Assembly: GCA_037043235.1 (NCBI GenBank)
Contig: JAWRVZ010000131.1
Span: 434,001-498,000 of the forward strand
Direction: 5' to 3'
DNA length: 64,000 nt
Origin: Rhodeus uyekii
Lineage: Eukaryota > Chordata > Actinopteri > Cypriniformes > Acheilognathidae
Part shown: positions 27,501-38,700 of the stretch, piece by piece
Numbering within the stretch: position 1 is the stretch's first letter
Layout of the letters: each line of letters starts with the position of its first letter
The notes under the pieces: generated by a model
Told to the model about the DNA's origin: nothing
The model's input: only the letters and a program-made list of their open reading frames with translations
The model's database searches: none
Program-made: the position numbers and the translations under genes

Positions 27501-27697
27501 TGTTTCATAAGAAACGCGCGTGTTACTAAACAAGCTTGCTACCACTGCACCAACGCGTTCCTGCAGCGATGCCTCTAATGCACGATAAACTTATGCTTAT
27601 GATTTATAAAAAGCAAACCGCGTGATCTGCGGTGAACGCGCTGCAGCGTCTCTTTCGCTACTGCTGTAATAAAACCTCGATACATCATAATACTCAC

Positions 27698-27800
27698 CTT
27701 TATGTTTTTTTTTCTCTGTGCGAGAGGTGCAATGTAGCAGGTTCTTGGTGGAAGGACGAAAAAGAAAGATAAGAGCGCAGCAGGAGTGAGCAACACGGAC
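27698..27800 (-). other. abat: Probable non-coding first exon of abat
   Basis: On the minus strand a strong donor AAAG|GTGAGTAT falls at 27,697-27,698, immediately downstream of sequence that looks promoter-proximal: raised CpG density and an inverted CCAAT box at 27,864-27,868. The matching acceptor is at 22,186. The 5' end of the exon is a guess; no transcript evidence is available here. Confidence 0.5.
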
Positions 27801-28260
27801 AGACTTTAATACATCATTTGAAGTCTGGCCTTTTTGTCGAGAGGAGGGTTTTGCGGTCCTCAGCCAATAGAGAGAGAGACAGGGAGAGCTGCAGCCCCCG
27901 GAAATATCAGCTTCCCCTTACTCTGAGCGCAGCTGTGTGAAGTCAGCACTTCATAATTCTCAAAACCGTTGATAAACCATATCGAGCCACGCAGTTTGAT
28001 TTTTACATGCTTCGATCTCGTGGTCACGTGGTTCCCGCAGCTCTCAAGAGTTCCGAGCGACTCCGCGCGTTCATTTGTTTGAATGAGAATAAGCTTAAGC
28101 TTCACTATTTTCGCAGCTCATTTTGGTAAACATTAACACTGTAAATGCATCTACTACGTTACGGTAGTATTTTATTCTGAGGAGTGATAAAGAGTCAACC
28201 TTACTATTTTTTTCTTGAGCGAGCTGGTTGTTGTATTTGTGTCACGTGACTTCAACGACG
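27800..28260 (-). promoter_or_regulatory. abat: Candidate abat promoter with CCAAT box and two CACGTG motifs
   Basis: Upstream of the presumed first exon lie an inverted CCAAT box (27,864-27,868), a CACGTG E-box at 28,025-28,030 and a 10-bp palindrome GTCACGTGAC at 28,241-28,250. CpG content is above that of the neighbourhood. GTCACGTGAC fits the site bound by USF and MITF/TFEB-type bHLH-zip factors. Promoter identity is inferred from position and motifs. Confidence 0.4.
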
Positions 28261-30005
28261 CGTCAAATGTTTGTTTTTACAACGTGATTTTACAGAGTTG
28301 GTAATTGTAGCGATTCACTGGCATTTCTGTTTAAAACAATGATCAATCAGATTTGTTTACGTTTAGCAAGTTTACGGTTTTACACAAACGTAATTATAAG
28401 AAACAAAGAGACACAATATAAATAAAATATTTATTGTGAAGTTTTGGGTTTTCATGAGACTTTGTGATTTTCCCTCCTAGCACATCATTTGTTGTGTGTT
28501 TACATCTGGAAGACGTATTTTTTTTAGAGCGATTGTTCATTTGCAATACATCTCAACCCAAATTTCGAAAATGTCTTTAAGATGTTTATGATTTAGAATG
28601 GATGTAAAACTGACTTCTTAAATACGTTTTTCAGATGTTTATACACGGCAGATGCTTTCTAGATGAAGCGCTCTTTAACAGACATCTTGCAGACGTATGT
28701 GTGCTATCTGGGATAATTAACACTTCAGAACAAAAAAAATAAGAATAATATTTTAAATATTATTATAGGGATTTCATAATCTATAAGAAATAAATTCTAA
28801 AGCAAAACACGAAAAAAAATATTAGGGAGCGGAAATGGCTAATTAGCCAATAAGCATCTCTCTTCTACCATTCACCATTACTGGTCATTCCAGACATTTA
28901 ATGGTACCGGTAATTTCATGTCTTTACAATTTATAAAATGAATTTTTTGAATGTTGCTGATGTCTTAATGCTATTTTATGATACTTGTAAGCATACACAA
29001 CGGGTGAATGTAAATGAATGATGCAAACATAAACTTAATTTAACTAAAGAAAGAAGTTCGAAATAGTGTTAAAAAAGTCAAACAACTGCGTTCAACACTT
29101 TATTATTTGTCCAAGCCCCAAGTTCGTTAATCATTGTATGGGCTTTGTCTTCATAAACACTTCTTCGACCAAATACTTGGAGAGAAAGATCTCAGAGAGA
29201 ATAAAACAGTTCCAATATGACCGATAGCATCCAGTTACAGTATCTGTGGCAGTGCTGCTCACATTTTCTAACTGCAGTTTGACTCTGAATATGCAGTGAT
29301 TTCATCAACTTGGCTGGGATTGTGCTTGAGATACTCTGACATTAATGGGGTTCAACGCTGGGACAATCGGTCGCGCCCTGGCATGCTTTACGTACACATT
29401 CCTCAGTTCCTTTGGGAGTTTATGGGAGTGTCTTAACTGTTTTTCAACGGCTCTGATATTTCCCACAGTGTTTGCTCCAGAGTAGTAGTTTGTGATTTAT
29501 TGCCATGGCTCGAAGCTTTTGAATCTAGTAAACGGTTCACCAAAAGATTCGTTGACTGATTCATTCAGTGTTCTGTATGCCAGTAGGTGGCATTATGAGA
29601 GATCTTGAATATGTTCAACCAATTCCTTATAAAATAATCAGTCGTTCACGACCGATAAATTATTGCAGAGTAGTTTTAAAAATACATAAAAGTTTAAAAG
29701 CAGCTGAAGAAAAGGGATGACTTAAAGGGCTCCTAACCTTTTCCATTACAAGTATAATCTCAAAACCCACCAAAATATTTGAGATTAGAAAACAACTGAC
29801 ATGACATTCAACTTAATCAAAAGTCTGATATGACAGAAATCAAGTTGTTAATAAAATAATACTTTTATATACAGTACAATTGTAAAATTTTAATATTAAA
29901 ATGTACATTTAAATTTCTTCCCATTTACAAACGTAAAAGAGTAGGTTACATGTAATATATACATAGAAACACCTTTACATTCAGAAAATCGAACTAAACA
30001 AAATT
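28261..30005. other. Intergenic stretch abat-mettl22, upstream half
   Basis: No gene or clear transposon is recognised in this AT-rich stretch. Near 29,580 the motif gccagtaggtggcattatgag resembles a common fish repeat end, not enough to delimit an element. Confidence 0.4.
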
Positions 30006-30700
30006 TTCTGTGGATATGTCTCGATCTGTTTAGTAAATATGCTTGGACCCATATTTAAAGTGATAATATTTTTTTGTTGATATGTCTCGATCTGTTTAGT
30101 AAATATGCTTGGACCCATATTAAAAAAAGAAACAAGAGTGGTGTAGAGGTCGCAAAAGCTTTTGAATCCATACTGAAGGAGGGACATGTACCACTAGAAG
30201 TCACAGACAGTTAAAGGAAAGCAGTTTTTCTACAAACATTTTGAAAATGTGACAAAAAGGCACAGCATTGTGCATTTTGCAACAACTACAGAATTAAAGG
30301 CTTGTATTGTCGAGCGATTTAATAAGACCTTAAAAGGTAGAATTTAACAGCCACAAATTCCAAACGGTACATAGAAATGATTCAAGACATAATGTAAGGA
30401 TACAATGGCAGCTATCACAGAAGCATCAAGATGAGACGATTGAGGTCAACAAAGAAAACAAATCTGTGGTTCTATGTAACCTATATGGCGATAGGAGATC
30501 TAATCGTGTCAAAGCCGTATTTAGATACAAAGTTGGTGACGTAGTTAAGATTTCTAAAGTGAGAGGACCATTTGTAAGATTACGAGGAAAACTATACACA
30601 TGAGTATTTCACTATAACAACATGCATCCCACGAGATCCCCGTTTACAGATTGAGTGATTATGATATACCCTGAAAATCAAGTATCTAATTATAGAACAA
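30006..30700 (+). pseudogene. Decayed Polinton/Maverick-type integrase fragment
   Basis: Read on the plus strand across several frames, this stretch keeps short blocks typical of the retroviral-type integrase of Polinton/Maverick elements: DLFSKYAW (first catalytic Asp region, at 30,013-30,055 and again at 30,079-30,121), a partner block AFESILKEGHVPLEV then TD (about 30,158-30,210), ELKACIVERFNKTLK with the expected Glu (about 30,290-30,335), GYNGSYHRSIKM (about 30,398-30,434) and KVGDVVKISKVRGPF (about 30,530-30,573). Stops and frameshifts separate the blocks. No Polinton polymerase B, ATPase or capsid genes are visible, nor terminal repeats, so this is an isolated fragment. A related integrase such as Ginger is possible; the motif set fits Polinton better. 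Confidence 0.7.
30013..30121 (+). repeat. 43-bp exact direct repeat, 66-bp period
   Basis: The segment starting gatatgtctcgatctgttta occurs identically at 30,013-30,055 and 30,079-30,121. It duplicates the part of the integrase fossil that contains the first catalytic Asp, so the duplication arose after, or as part of, inactivation. Confidence 0.9.
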
Positions 30701-30913
30701 GGCTGGCTACTCCTATAAATATAAAAGGAGAATGAGAGATGGGGTTGGTTCAAATTCTTATTTTTTGTGAATCCCACAGTCAAAAAGTCTTCAGTCCGAT
30801 CGTTAGTGATAGGTTATGTCCAATATTACTAAAAAGGTTGCCCATGCTTAGCATAATTTAAATAACAGTTCTGTTTAACCCCCTATGTAACAACTTAAAA
30901 TTCAATAAAAAAA

Positions 30914-31075
30914 TCAGAGGTTATGACCAGAACCATTAAATAATCCCACTCCAATGCTTGCTATTATCATAACAGTTATTAATATAACAAAATAAGTTGA
31001 ATAAAGCTGAAGCAAAAATGAGAGGTTATGGCCGGAATCATTGAGATAATGCCGCCCCCCAATGCTTGCTATTAT
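30914..31075. repeat. Imperfect tandem repeat of about 105 bp
   Basis: Two diverged copies begin with agaggttatg(a/g)cc(a/g)ga at about 30,915 and 31,021 and both run to caatgcttgctattat. The repeat follows the integrase fossil and may belong to the same dead element. Confidence 0.75.
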
Positions 31076-32196
31076 GTCAATAATGTTTTGATCCAAGCCT
31101 CAATAGTGAAGGTGACAGCATAACAACTTAAAGTCGAGCTTAACCATGGACGCAGATTTGCAGTAACAATGGATGCAACATAATCTACTGGAGTTAATAA
31201 TTTCAGAGTAAGTCAGAATAAAATCAAATGTAATAATTTACTATTAGTCAGGTAAATGTATCACACCAATTATATAATCAATTCAAAGATAATCAATACA
31301 AACATCAAGTGTTCAGAAATGGAGTAAATATTGTTGGCTACAAATCGTACTGAGACTCTTGAAACATTTCTTTAAATACTCAGACTAGGAGTTAAACTTC
31401 TTTCACTTCTTGGAAACTTGAGCAAACAATGGAAATTACTGAGAACGGAAGGTAATTTGCATGAAAGACCCTGGCAGAGGCACACTCACCACAGTAAGCA
31501 AAACATCTCTAAACCTTTCAACCTTTAACACCTTTTGGTTTACTTCTGTGGGAATGAGACTTTTGTACCACTTCAAACGTTACCAAACATGTAGTTACTT
31601 ATGGCACACTCCTAACATTAAATGGATTTTGAGTGAGTTTTATTTAAGGGGGAGCAGAGGCTCATGGTGAGAATTAAGGTGAGGTAAGAACTGCTCGGTG
31701 TGGTGCTAATTTTGCAAGAGAGAGTTCCAGTTTTCCAGTCTTACACTAGCGTCAATTGCTAGAGGGCAATTGTCAAGTTTATCTGCACAGCACCATAACA
31801 AACTTAAACACAAATGGAATAGAACTTCTAAATCTGCAGTCGTTTTATACATTAGAAAAATAACTGGTAGTCAGCAAAGTGAAGAGCTTCTTGTACTAAA
31901 CTTTTCAGGCATAACAGTAACACTATTAAATTTGAACATGTCTTGTTTTCATGCGTGCCCATTTTTCATTAAAATTATTGAAATTTCATTTCATTAAAGG
32001 GTATGGATCGTGCAGTTACATGCTTTATTGATATGAGTGGAGTCCATTCATCCGTTCGCTTAATTTTATTTCACTATAATATTATTAGTTAACGTGTTTG
32101 TAAGAAGGAAAAAAATTTAATAAATAAATCCAAAGTCGTGATTTGGGGCCCCCTAGAGTCCTGGGTCCATTGTAACATTGACATTAACATTGCCCC

Positions 32197-32270
<74 letters not shown>

Positions 32271-32580
32271 TATGATGCACACCGTTTTATGTATTGAATG
32301 CAAATCTAAAGTTTAGGTCATAAAAAAAATATTTGCATGATGCCTTTCAATGTCTTAAAATGTATACGTTTTATATTTATATGAAACATATTTTGCCATA
32401 GATAATATTATATACCTCAATGACAATACATTTGTGTATAAAATATGTGTTCATAAAATATGTCAATAGTATTTACATAAACTTTGAAAAACTAGCCACA
32501 AACTCTAAAATGTAAAGCTGGTCACAGTATAGCACACATAAGCAACAACATTCTCATCTGAAATGGCATTCTTTTTTTAA
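31076..32580. other. Intergenic stretch abat-mettl22, downstream half
   Basis: No gene is supported. The main feature is a (CA)33 microsatellite at 32,201-32,266. The remainder is AT-rich sequence with unassigned repeats. Confidence 0.45.
32201..32266. repeat. (CA)n microsatellite
   Basis: Thirty-three CA dinucleotides without interruption. Read on the minus strand they give an artificial Cys-Val reading frame. Confidence 0.95.
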
Positions 32581-32584
32581 ATAA

Positions 32585-32724
32585 TTTATTTTTATTTAAG
32601 AGCATATTATCAAACTAAGGATTTTGAATTTCACATTTAAGGAGAATTACAAAGACAGACTCATTCTGCAAACATTATAAATCTTGGTGTTAAAAGTTAA
32701 CTTAAAATCCGGTGGTGTTGCATA
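32585..32724 (-). other. mettl22: Probable mettl22 3' UTR
   Basis: On the minus strand the first AATAAA after the mettl22 stop lies at 32,585-32,590, about 135 nt downstream, with an overlapping A/T-rich signal region. This would give a short 3' UTR. Confidence 0.45.
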
Positions 32725-35700
32725 TTAAAGCCCTTTTGCTGTCACCTTCCAAAGTTCCTGCAGAGGAGCAGAGGATAAAATCCTTAATAAAATACATTTT
32801 AACTGTTAATCAGACCACATTTTCCTACAAGCATGAACACCTCCCTCTAAAGGCCCAAATGGTCAACTACCATTGTTTTTATTGTGCTTTATAGATAAAA
32901 TGATTGATTGATACTACAGCATATGATACATACTTTGATTATTCATAAATCAAATTATTTATAATTATAAATACAGACAAGTGGCTCTCACCAGCTGGTC
33001 CACCCTTTCATACTGAAAGAACTGTGAAAAGGAGATCTTCACAGGCTCTACGGTGAAATTCATCTTTCCATCTGTCATCTCCTGTAACTGGTCTAGGCAG
33101 TGGCGGAAGTGATCATAGGCTTCACAAGCCACATCCATGTGTCGCAGGGTGAAGTTCAACCTGTGGAAATACAGAAACCATCAAAATAAAACAAGAGGTC
33201 AAGGTTTTTCCTGGTTAGCATGGCTTTGTAACCCACTGCAGATAAATACCATAACTACACCAATCTGGACCCTAAAGGCATATTATAATATTAAATATTT
33301 CTTTCCCAATGTGTATTCTCTTTATTTTATATTTTTCAAGCTAAATATAACAGCTAATATTTCATTAAATTAGTCAATGTTTTATCTAATGATTATTATT
33401 TAATTGAATATATACATTTAATTGAATATTTACATTTATTTGGCAGACGCTTTTATCCAAAGGGACTTACATTGCACTCAAGGAACACACTGACATTCTA
33501 ATTGGTTCTTGCTTTCCCTGGGGATCGAACCCATGACCGTGGCGTTGTAAACACCAATGCTCTACTGGTTGAGCTACAGGAAAGCTTTTTTCTAAGGATT
33601 ATTCATGTAATAATGATTTTTATTTAAATATGATACATTACTGCTGACAGTTTCCAGATGAGCGTGAATGTTAACAAAGATCTTCAAGGATAGACTGTTC
33701 TGAATGTCTTGGTAAAAGGAGATTCTAACCTCTTTTCTATTGAGATGTACGTTGTGCTGGGGAGCCGCATGTTGCTGAAAAGTCTATATAGTGTTCTGAA
33801 CAGAGCATCTGTAAGATCGTCATCATAGCACACTGAAAGAGAAGTACAAAACATCCTTAACAAATAACAAATTACTATCAATCAGGCTTTCATCATGCAC
33901 ACCGAGAGTGCCTTCAGTTATTTATTAATTATGTTAATACTCTCTCCAGTTTGTGGTAAGGTAATGAATTCATTGTATAATCATGGAAAGCACTCCCTGC
34001 AAATGTACCATCTGCTGCGATCAAAAATGTGGTATTATCATGCAAGTCTGCCACTTCAGCGTCAGTCCAGCAGAACTCCAAATCAGCATCTGGGGAGAGT
34101 TAAAAAATGGGGGGAAATGAAATGACAACCACATGTTGACTTTCAGAAATCCTATTTCACAAATCAGCATCACTGGAATTATGAGTGTGAGAAAAGCTCT
34201 ATGTATTAACTGCCCATAGACTCTACTTCTCACTTAGAAATGGGTTCTACAGAAGGTGAGGAGACTGCACAGCTCTAATAGATATAATTTTTCATGTTAC
34301 AATCTCAGGTATGGCTCTGATCCACACCAATTAGCATCTCACACCTGATTTTCCTTGAACTCTTACCTGTGCAGAAATCATCTGCCATCCAGTTCAGCTG
34401 ACGCACCTTTATTTCACTTCCTTTTGGATGTTCAGAAGGGGAATCAAGATGAAAGAAAGAAAAATAGCAAAACAGAATTTCATATTTGTATGAAATACAT
34501 TTAATAAATTACACTTTTATTTAGTAAATGTATTTATGTGTGTGTTATTAAGAAGTATTTATGTATACCATCTACCAGGTGTGATTGTTTGAATTAATTT
34601 GCACACCAGTTGGATTACAACCATGAGCTCAGAGCTTCATGAGCTTACGTCCATGATAACAGATGTTATACTGTTTTACACATTTGATGATGTTCACATT
34701 TACACTTGTTTACATTATATACACTCACCTAAAGGATTATTAGGAACACCTGTTCAATTTCTCATTAGTGCAATTATCTGATCAACCAATCACATGGCAG
34801 TTGTTTCAATGCATTTAGGGGTGTGGTCCTGGTCAAGACAATCTCCTGAACTCCAAACTGAATGTCAGAATGGGAAAGAAAGGTGATTTAAGCAATTTTG
34901 AGCGTGGCATGGTTGTTGGTGCCAGATGGGCCAATCTGAGTACTTCATAATCTGCTCAGTTACTAGGATTTTCACGCACAACCATTTCTAGGGTTTACAA
35001 AGAATGGTGTGAAAAGGGAAAAACATCCAGCATGCGGCAGTCCTCTGGGCAAAAATGCCTTGTTGAAGCTAGAGGTCAGAGGTGAATGGGCCGACTGATT
35101 CAAGCTGATAGAAGAGCAACTTTGACTGAAATAACCACTTGTTACAACCGAGGTATGCAGGCTGGTGGTGATGGTGTAATGGTGTGGGGGATGTTTTCTA
35201 GGCACATTTTAGGCCCCTTAGTGCCAATTGGACATTGTTTAAATGCCACGGCCTACCTGAGCATTGTTTCTGACCATGTCCATCCCTTTATGACCACCAT
35301 GCACCCATCCTCTGATGGCTACTTCCAGCAGGATAATGCACCATGTCACAAAGCTTGAATCAATTCAAATTAGTTTCTGTCAATTCAAATACAGTATTAG
35401 TATAGTATTAGTGTTCCTAATAATCCTTTAGGTGAGTGTGTGTATATATATGTATATATATAAGACAGAGAATGGTGTGTAAATAAATTATCTCTTTGAG
35501 GCTCTTAAGCATAAAAATGATTTATCTATATATCTATTTATATATCTATCTATATCTATATATTTATCTATGTACCTTGTGCATGGCAGGTTAAAAAGTT
35601 TGTATACGCACATTTTATTTAATGATAATTTATGAATAGCATTTTAATGGAATGCAAACATTACATCCCAACTGGAGTAAAACCTTATGAATGGACAGTG

Positions 35701-38700
35701 CAAACCTACCCAGGATATCTTAAAGGCTATAGTAGCAACTATCAAGAACACCCTAGCTATCACAGTTCTGTCATGTCTCTGTCTACTTCTTGTTTCCTTC
35801 CTTGATTCTCCCAGTGTTTTTCCATCTACCTGTCTCGCAATCAATCACCTCGTTAGTCTTGTTAGCCATGTCTTGTTCCTTCATCAGCCCTTGTGTATAT
35901 AAACCGTGTTTCCCTCAGTCTTGGTCCAATCTTGACATTGTGTTCTGTCGGTGTCTCTTCCTGTTTTCTTCTATTTGAGCATTTTTGTACAAAATTTGCT
36001 ATTTCCATGCCTTCCTGTCTTTGCTAAGGGCACCACTAGACTATGGCTTGTGCAAGGTTAAGCACCACTCTCGATTTCTTCAGACAAATCTGTAAAAATC
36101 TACTTTTAACTTATTACCAAATATTATGGAGAACAACCAGATAAAGACTTGGTTGTAGCCCTGACCAAGTACCGACCAACCATTATATTTTACAAGCTTC
36201 TTTCACAGTCCTGCTATCAAACTGTATTTCAAAAGAAAACTGGCATGTTTATACAATTACAGATGCACAAAACTGAGGAGCACATGGCACAGGTGCTCTG
36301 CCAGAGGAACTGCACAATCCTTATGACACACATTATCAACATGAAAAGCTGTCGTTAATGAGAACGCAGCTTGAAATCCTGATATGGTGTTAATGTTTAC
36401 CTTGGGGTTCAAAGTGCTGTTTGTTCAAAGACACATTTCTCTGACACATGCTCAGTAGGTCTTCACCAACATCTGCAAAACACAAAGAGGTTTTCATTTA
36501 GTGAGCTAACGATGAAAAAAAAAAATCCACAAAAACGAGCTCTTTCTCTTCCAAAGCCAATTACAAAGCTAAACTGTTTTGAAATGTACTCTGAGTAATT
36601 CTCACATTGGTATCATTTAAAAGACTACTAAAAAGAAAGATGACACTATTATACTAAATGACACTGAAAAAGGAGAAAAGAAATTATAGTCTTTTTATAT
36701 AATGATATTACACTGATATGATAATGTGTTCTTCAATTGGTGTAAAATAAAAGAAGGAAATAATTTAAGTCCATTAGTCAATGTGTGGACATGGGCAAAC
36801 TCACCCACCATTATAAAAAATGTGAGGAGTGCTAAACTTCGATAAGACCTTAATTTAACAAGGCTTGCTTTCAGGGATTTTTGTGGGAGAGAATTTTCTA
36901 TAGCATGTTTTTTATTTTGAAGAAAAAAAAGAAGAGTAAATGAGTTCTGTACATCACTTATGTCTCTATTGCATATAGTGGCCAAAGCGATGCACAATAT
37001 ATAAATTAAAAAAATACTGATCTTAATTTATTGATTATAAATCAGTCATCAGCCAACATTAAAGATTTTTTAAATCTTATCAGCCTTTACTGGATATGTT
37101 TTTATTGTGCATCACTGTTGACCACTAAATAGAAATATAAGTGATGTACAGAACTCATTTCATCATTTCATCGTTTTTTCAGAACAAAAGATAATTATAC
37201 CTATTTTTCCTCTGAGCATGCTCATTTCCCATATTTTTTTTACATGTAGATTACCTTTGCCATCATCTAGCAGCTTCTTAAAGTTCATAAAAAAATGTAT
37301 ACATCATAATTTAACGTCTTAATGCATTTATATACAACAATAAAAACACTGGTAGATGTAATTATAAGCAAATCTCAAAATGAATAACCATTTGTCATAC
37401 AATTGTACATTTATGTTATAATAAATTCACATGGAGAATTTTTTTTTTTTTTTAAAGAGTTTATTCTTTTTTTTCCTTAGCATTTTGATATGGGTCAATA
37501 ATTGATTGTTGGCCATGACTTAAAAATAGTCAGCTAATTGGCATCGGCCATTATTTTTATATTGGTGCAGCATCCCTAGTGCCCAATGTGTTTGTGGACT
37601 TATCAAACTTTTTAATCCAGTTCATCCTTGATCTGCTTGAACATTTCTTTCTGAAATTTATAAATAGTTGTCAAATTTGTTAATTAAAATCTAGTGATAC
37701 GCTAAAAGCTCCTTCCAGTTTTTTACCAAATCACAACAATCTGTTGTAATTCCCTGAGCAGCGGCAGAGTGAAATAATGAGGACTTAGAAAAAATCTAGC
37801 ACAAATCTCACAGGAAGGAATGTGTTAATGAATACTATGACATCATCCACACAAAGCAACTTATAAATCAATAGATCACAAATCTAAGAGGAGCTTTTGT
37901 CCATATCCTACTAATATACACTGACATTTATACAAACCTCAGTAGATGAACTAACGCAACCTAATAGAATAACTAAAATGTGCACAAAAACAGTACGTTG
38001 AGAATAACAATTGGGAATAATACCTACAATGTGCCTGTGTGTGATTTGTTCTGCAGTCTTTGAATATAATGATGTCGTTTATTGTCTACACATCAAGCTC
38101 TTTTCACTCTCTTCTCTATCTACTTCCACTGGTCTGTGAACATCAATCCATCAAGTCATACAGACAGGGCTCTAATAAGTAGCATTCTTTCCAAAGAAAT
38201 CTGGCTATATTACAAATAAATAAATAATTCAAATTAACAAAATGGCAGTAATCATCAGAATAAAGACAAGAACCCCCCCCCCCCCCACAAACATAGAAAT
38301 CACTGCTTTTACACCACTGCCAAAAGTTGTCTAAATGGATACTGTCCATTGTAAGAATAATACTAATCCATCCTTTGGCAAAGCTGGATTTTTCAGTGTT
38401 CGTGAGTGTGATAGCATCTGTGAACCATTTGCAATTATGGAAATAAAAATGATAAATCTTGTTGTTGCTTTTAAAACGTCACCAAAAATACACGACCATT
38501 CAATAGTTTGGGTTTGGTAAGATTTCTTCAATGTTTTTGAAAGAAGTATTTTATGCTCACCAAGGCTGTCCCATTACCGGTAGTTTAAACAAATTATAGT
38601 TCCATCTCAAAACTTTTTTCTTTTTAAGGTATTGAAGGAGTTTTTTTTTTTATCATCAACTCAGCTCTTTTTTTTGAAGAAAATGTAATATTAAAGAGGT

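Larger units (their letters stand above)
22186..27697. other. abat: Presumed abat first intron
   Basis: About 5.5 kb without a supported coding exon. It holds a common cyprinid-type interspersed repeat (about 23,870-24,240), a perfect (AAT)n/(ATT)n palindrome (24,508-24,561), a short stem-loop with arms GATAGCG/CGCTATC near 24,982-25,003, and a hAT-like repeat end (gaccaggggtgcccacac) near 25,831. Less AT-rich parts at 22,590-22,750 and 23,280-23,500 could hide alternative first exons, but nothing proves this. Confidence 0.45.

Noticed and set aside
32089..32280. Minus-strand frame with repeated Cys-Val
   Set aside because: It is the translation of the (CA)n microsatellite.
33510..33586. tRNA gene on the minus strand
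   Set aside because: A and B boxes are present but the cloverleaf is not intact and the sequence continues into a SINE body shared with two other copies.
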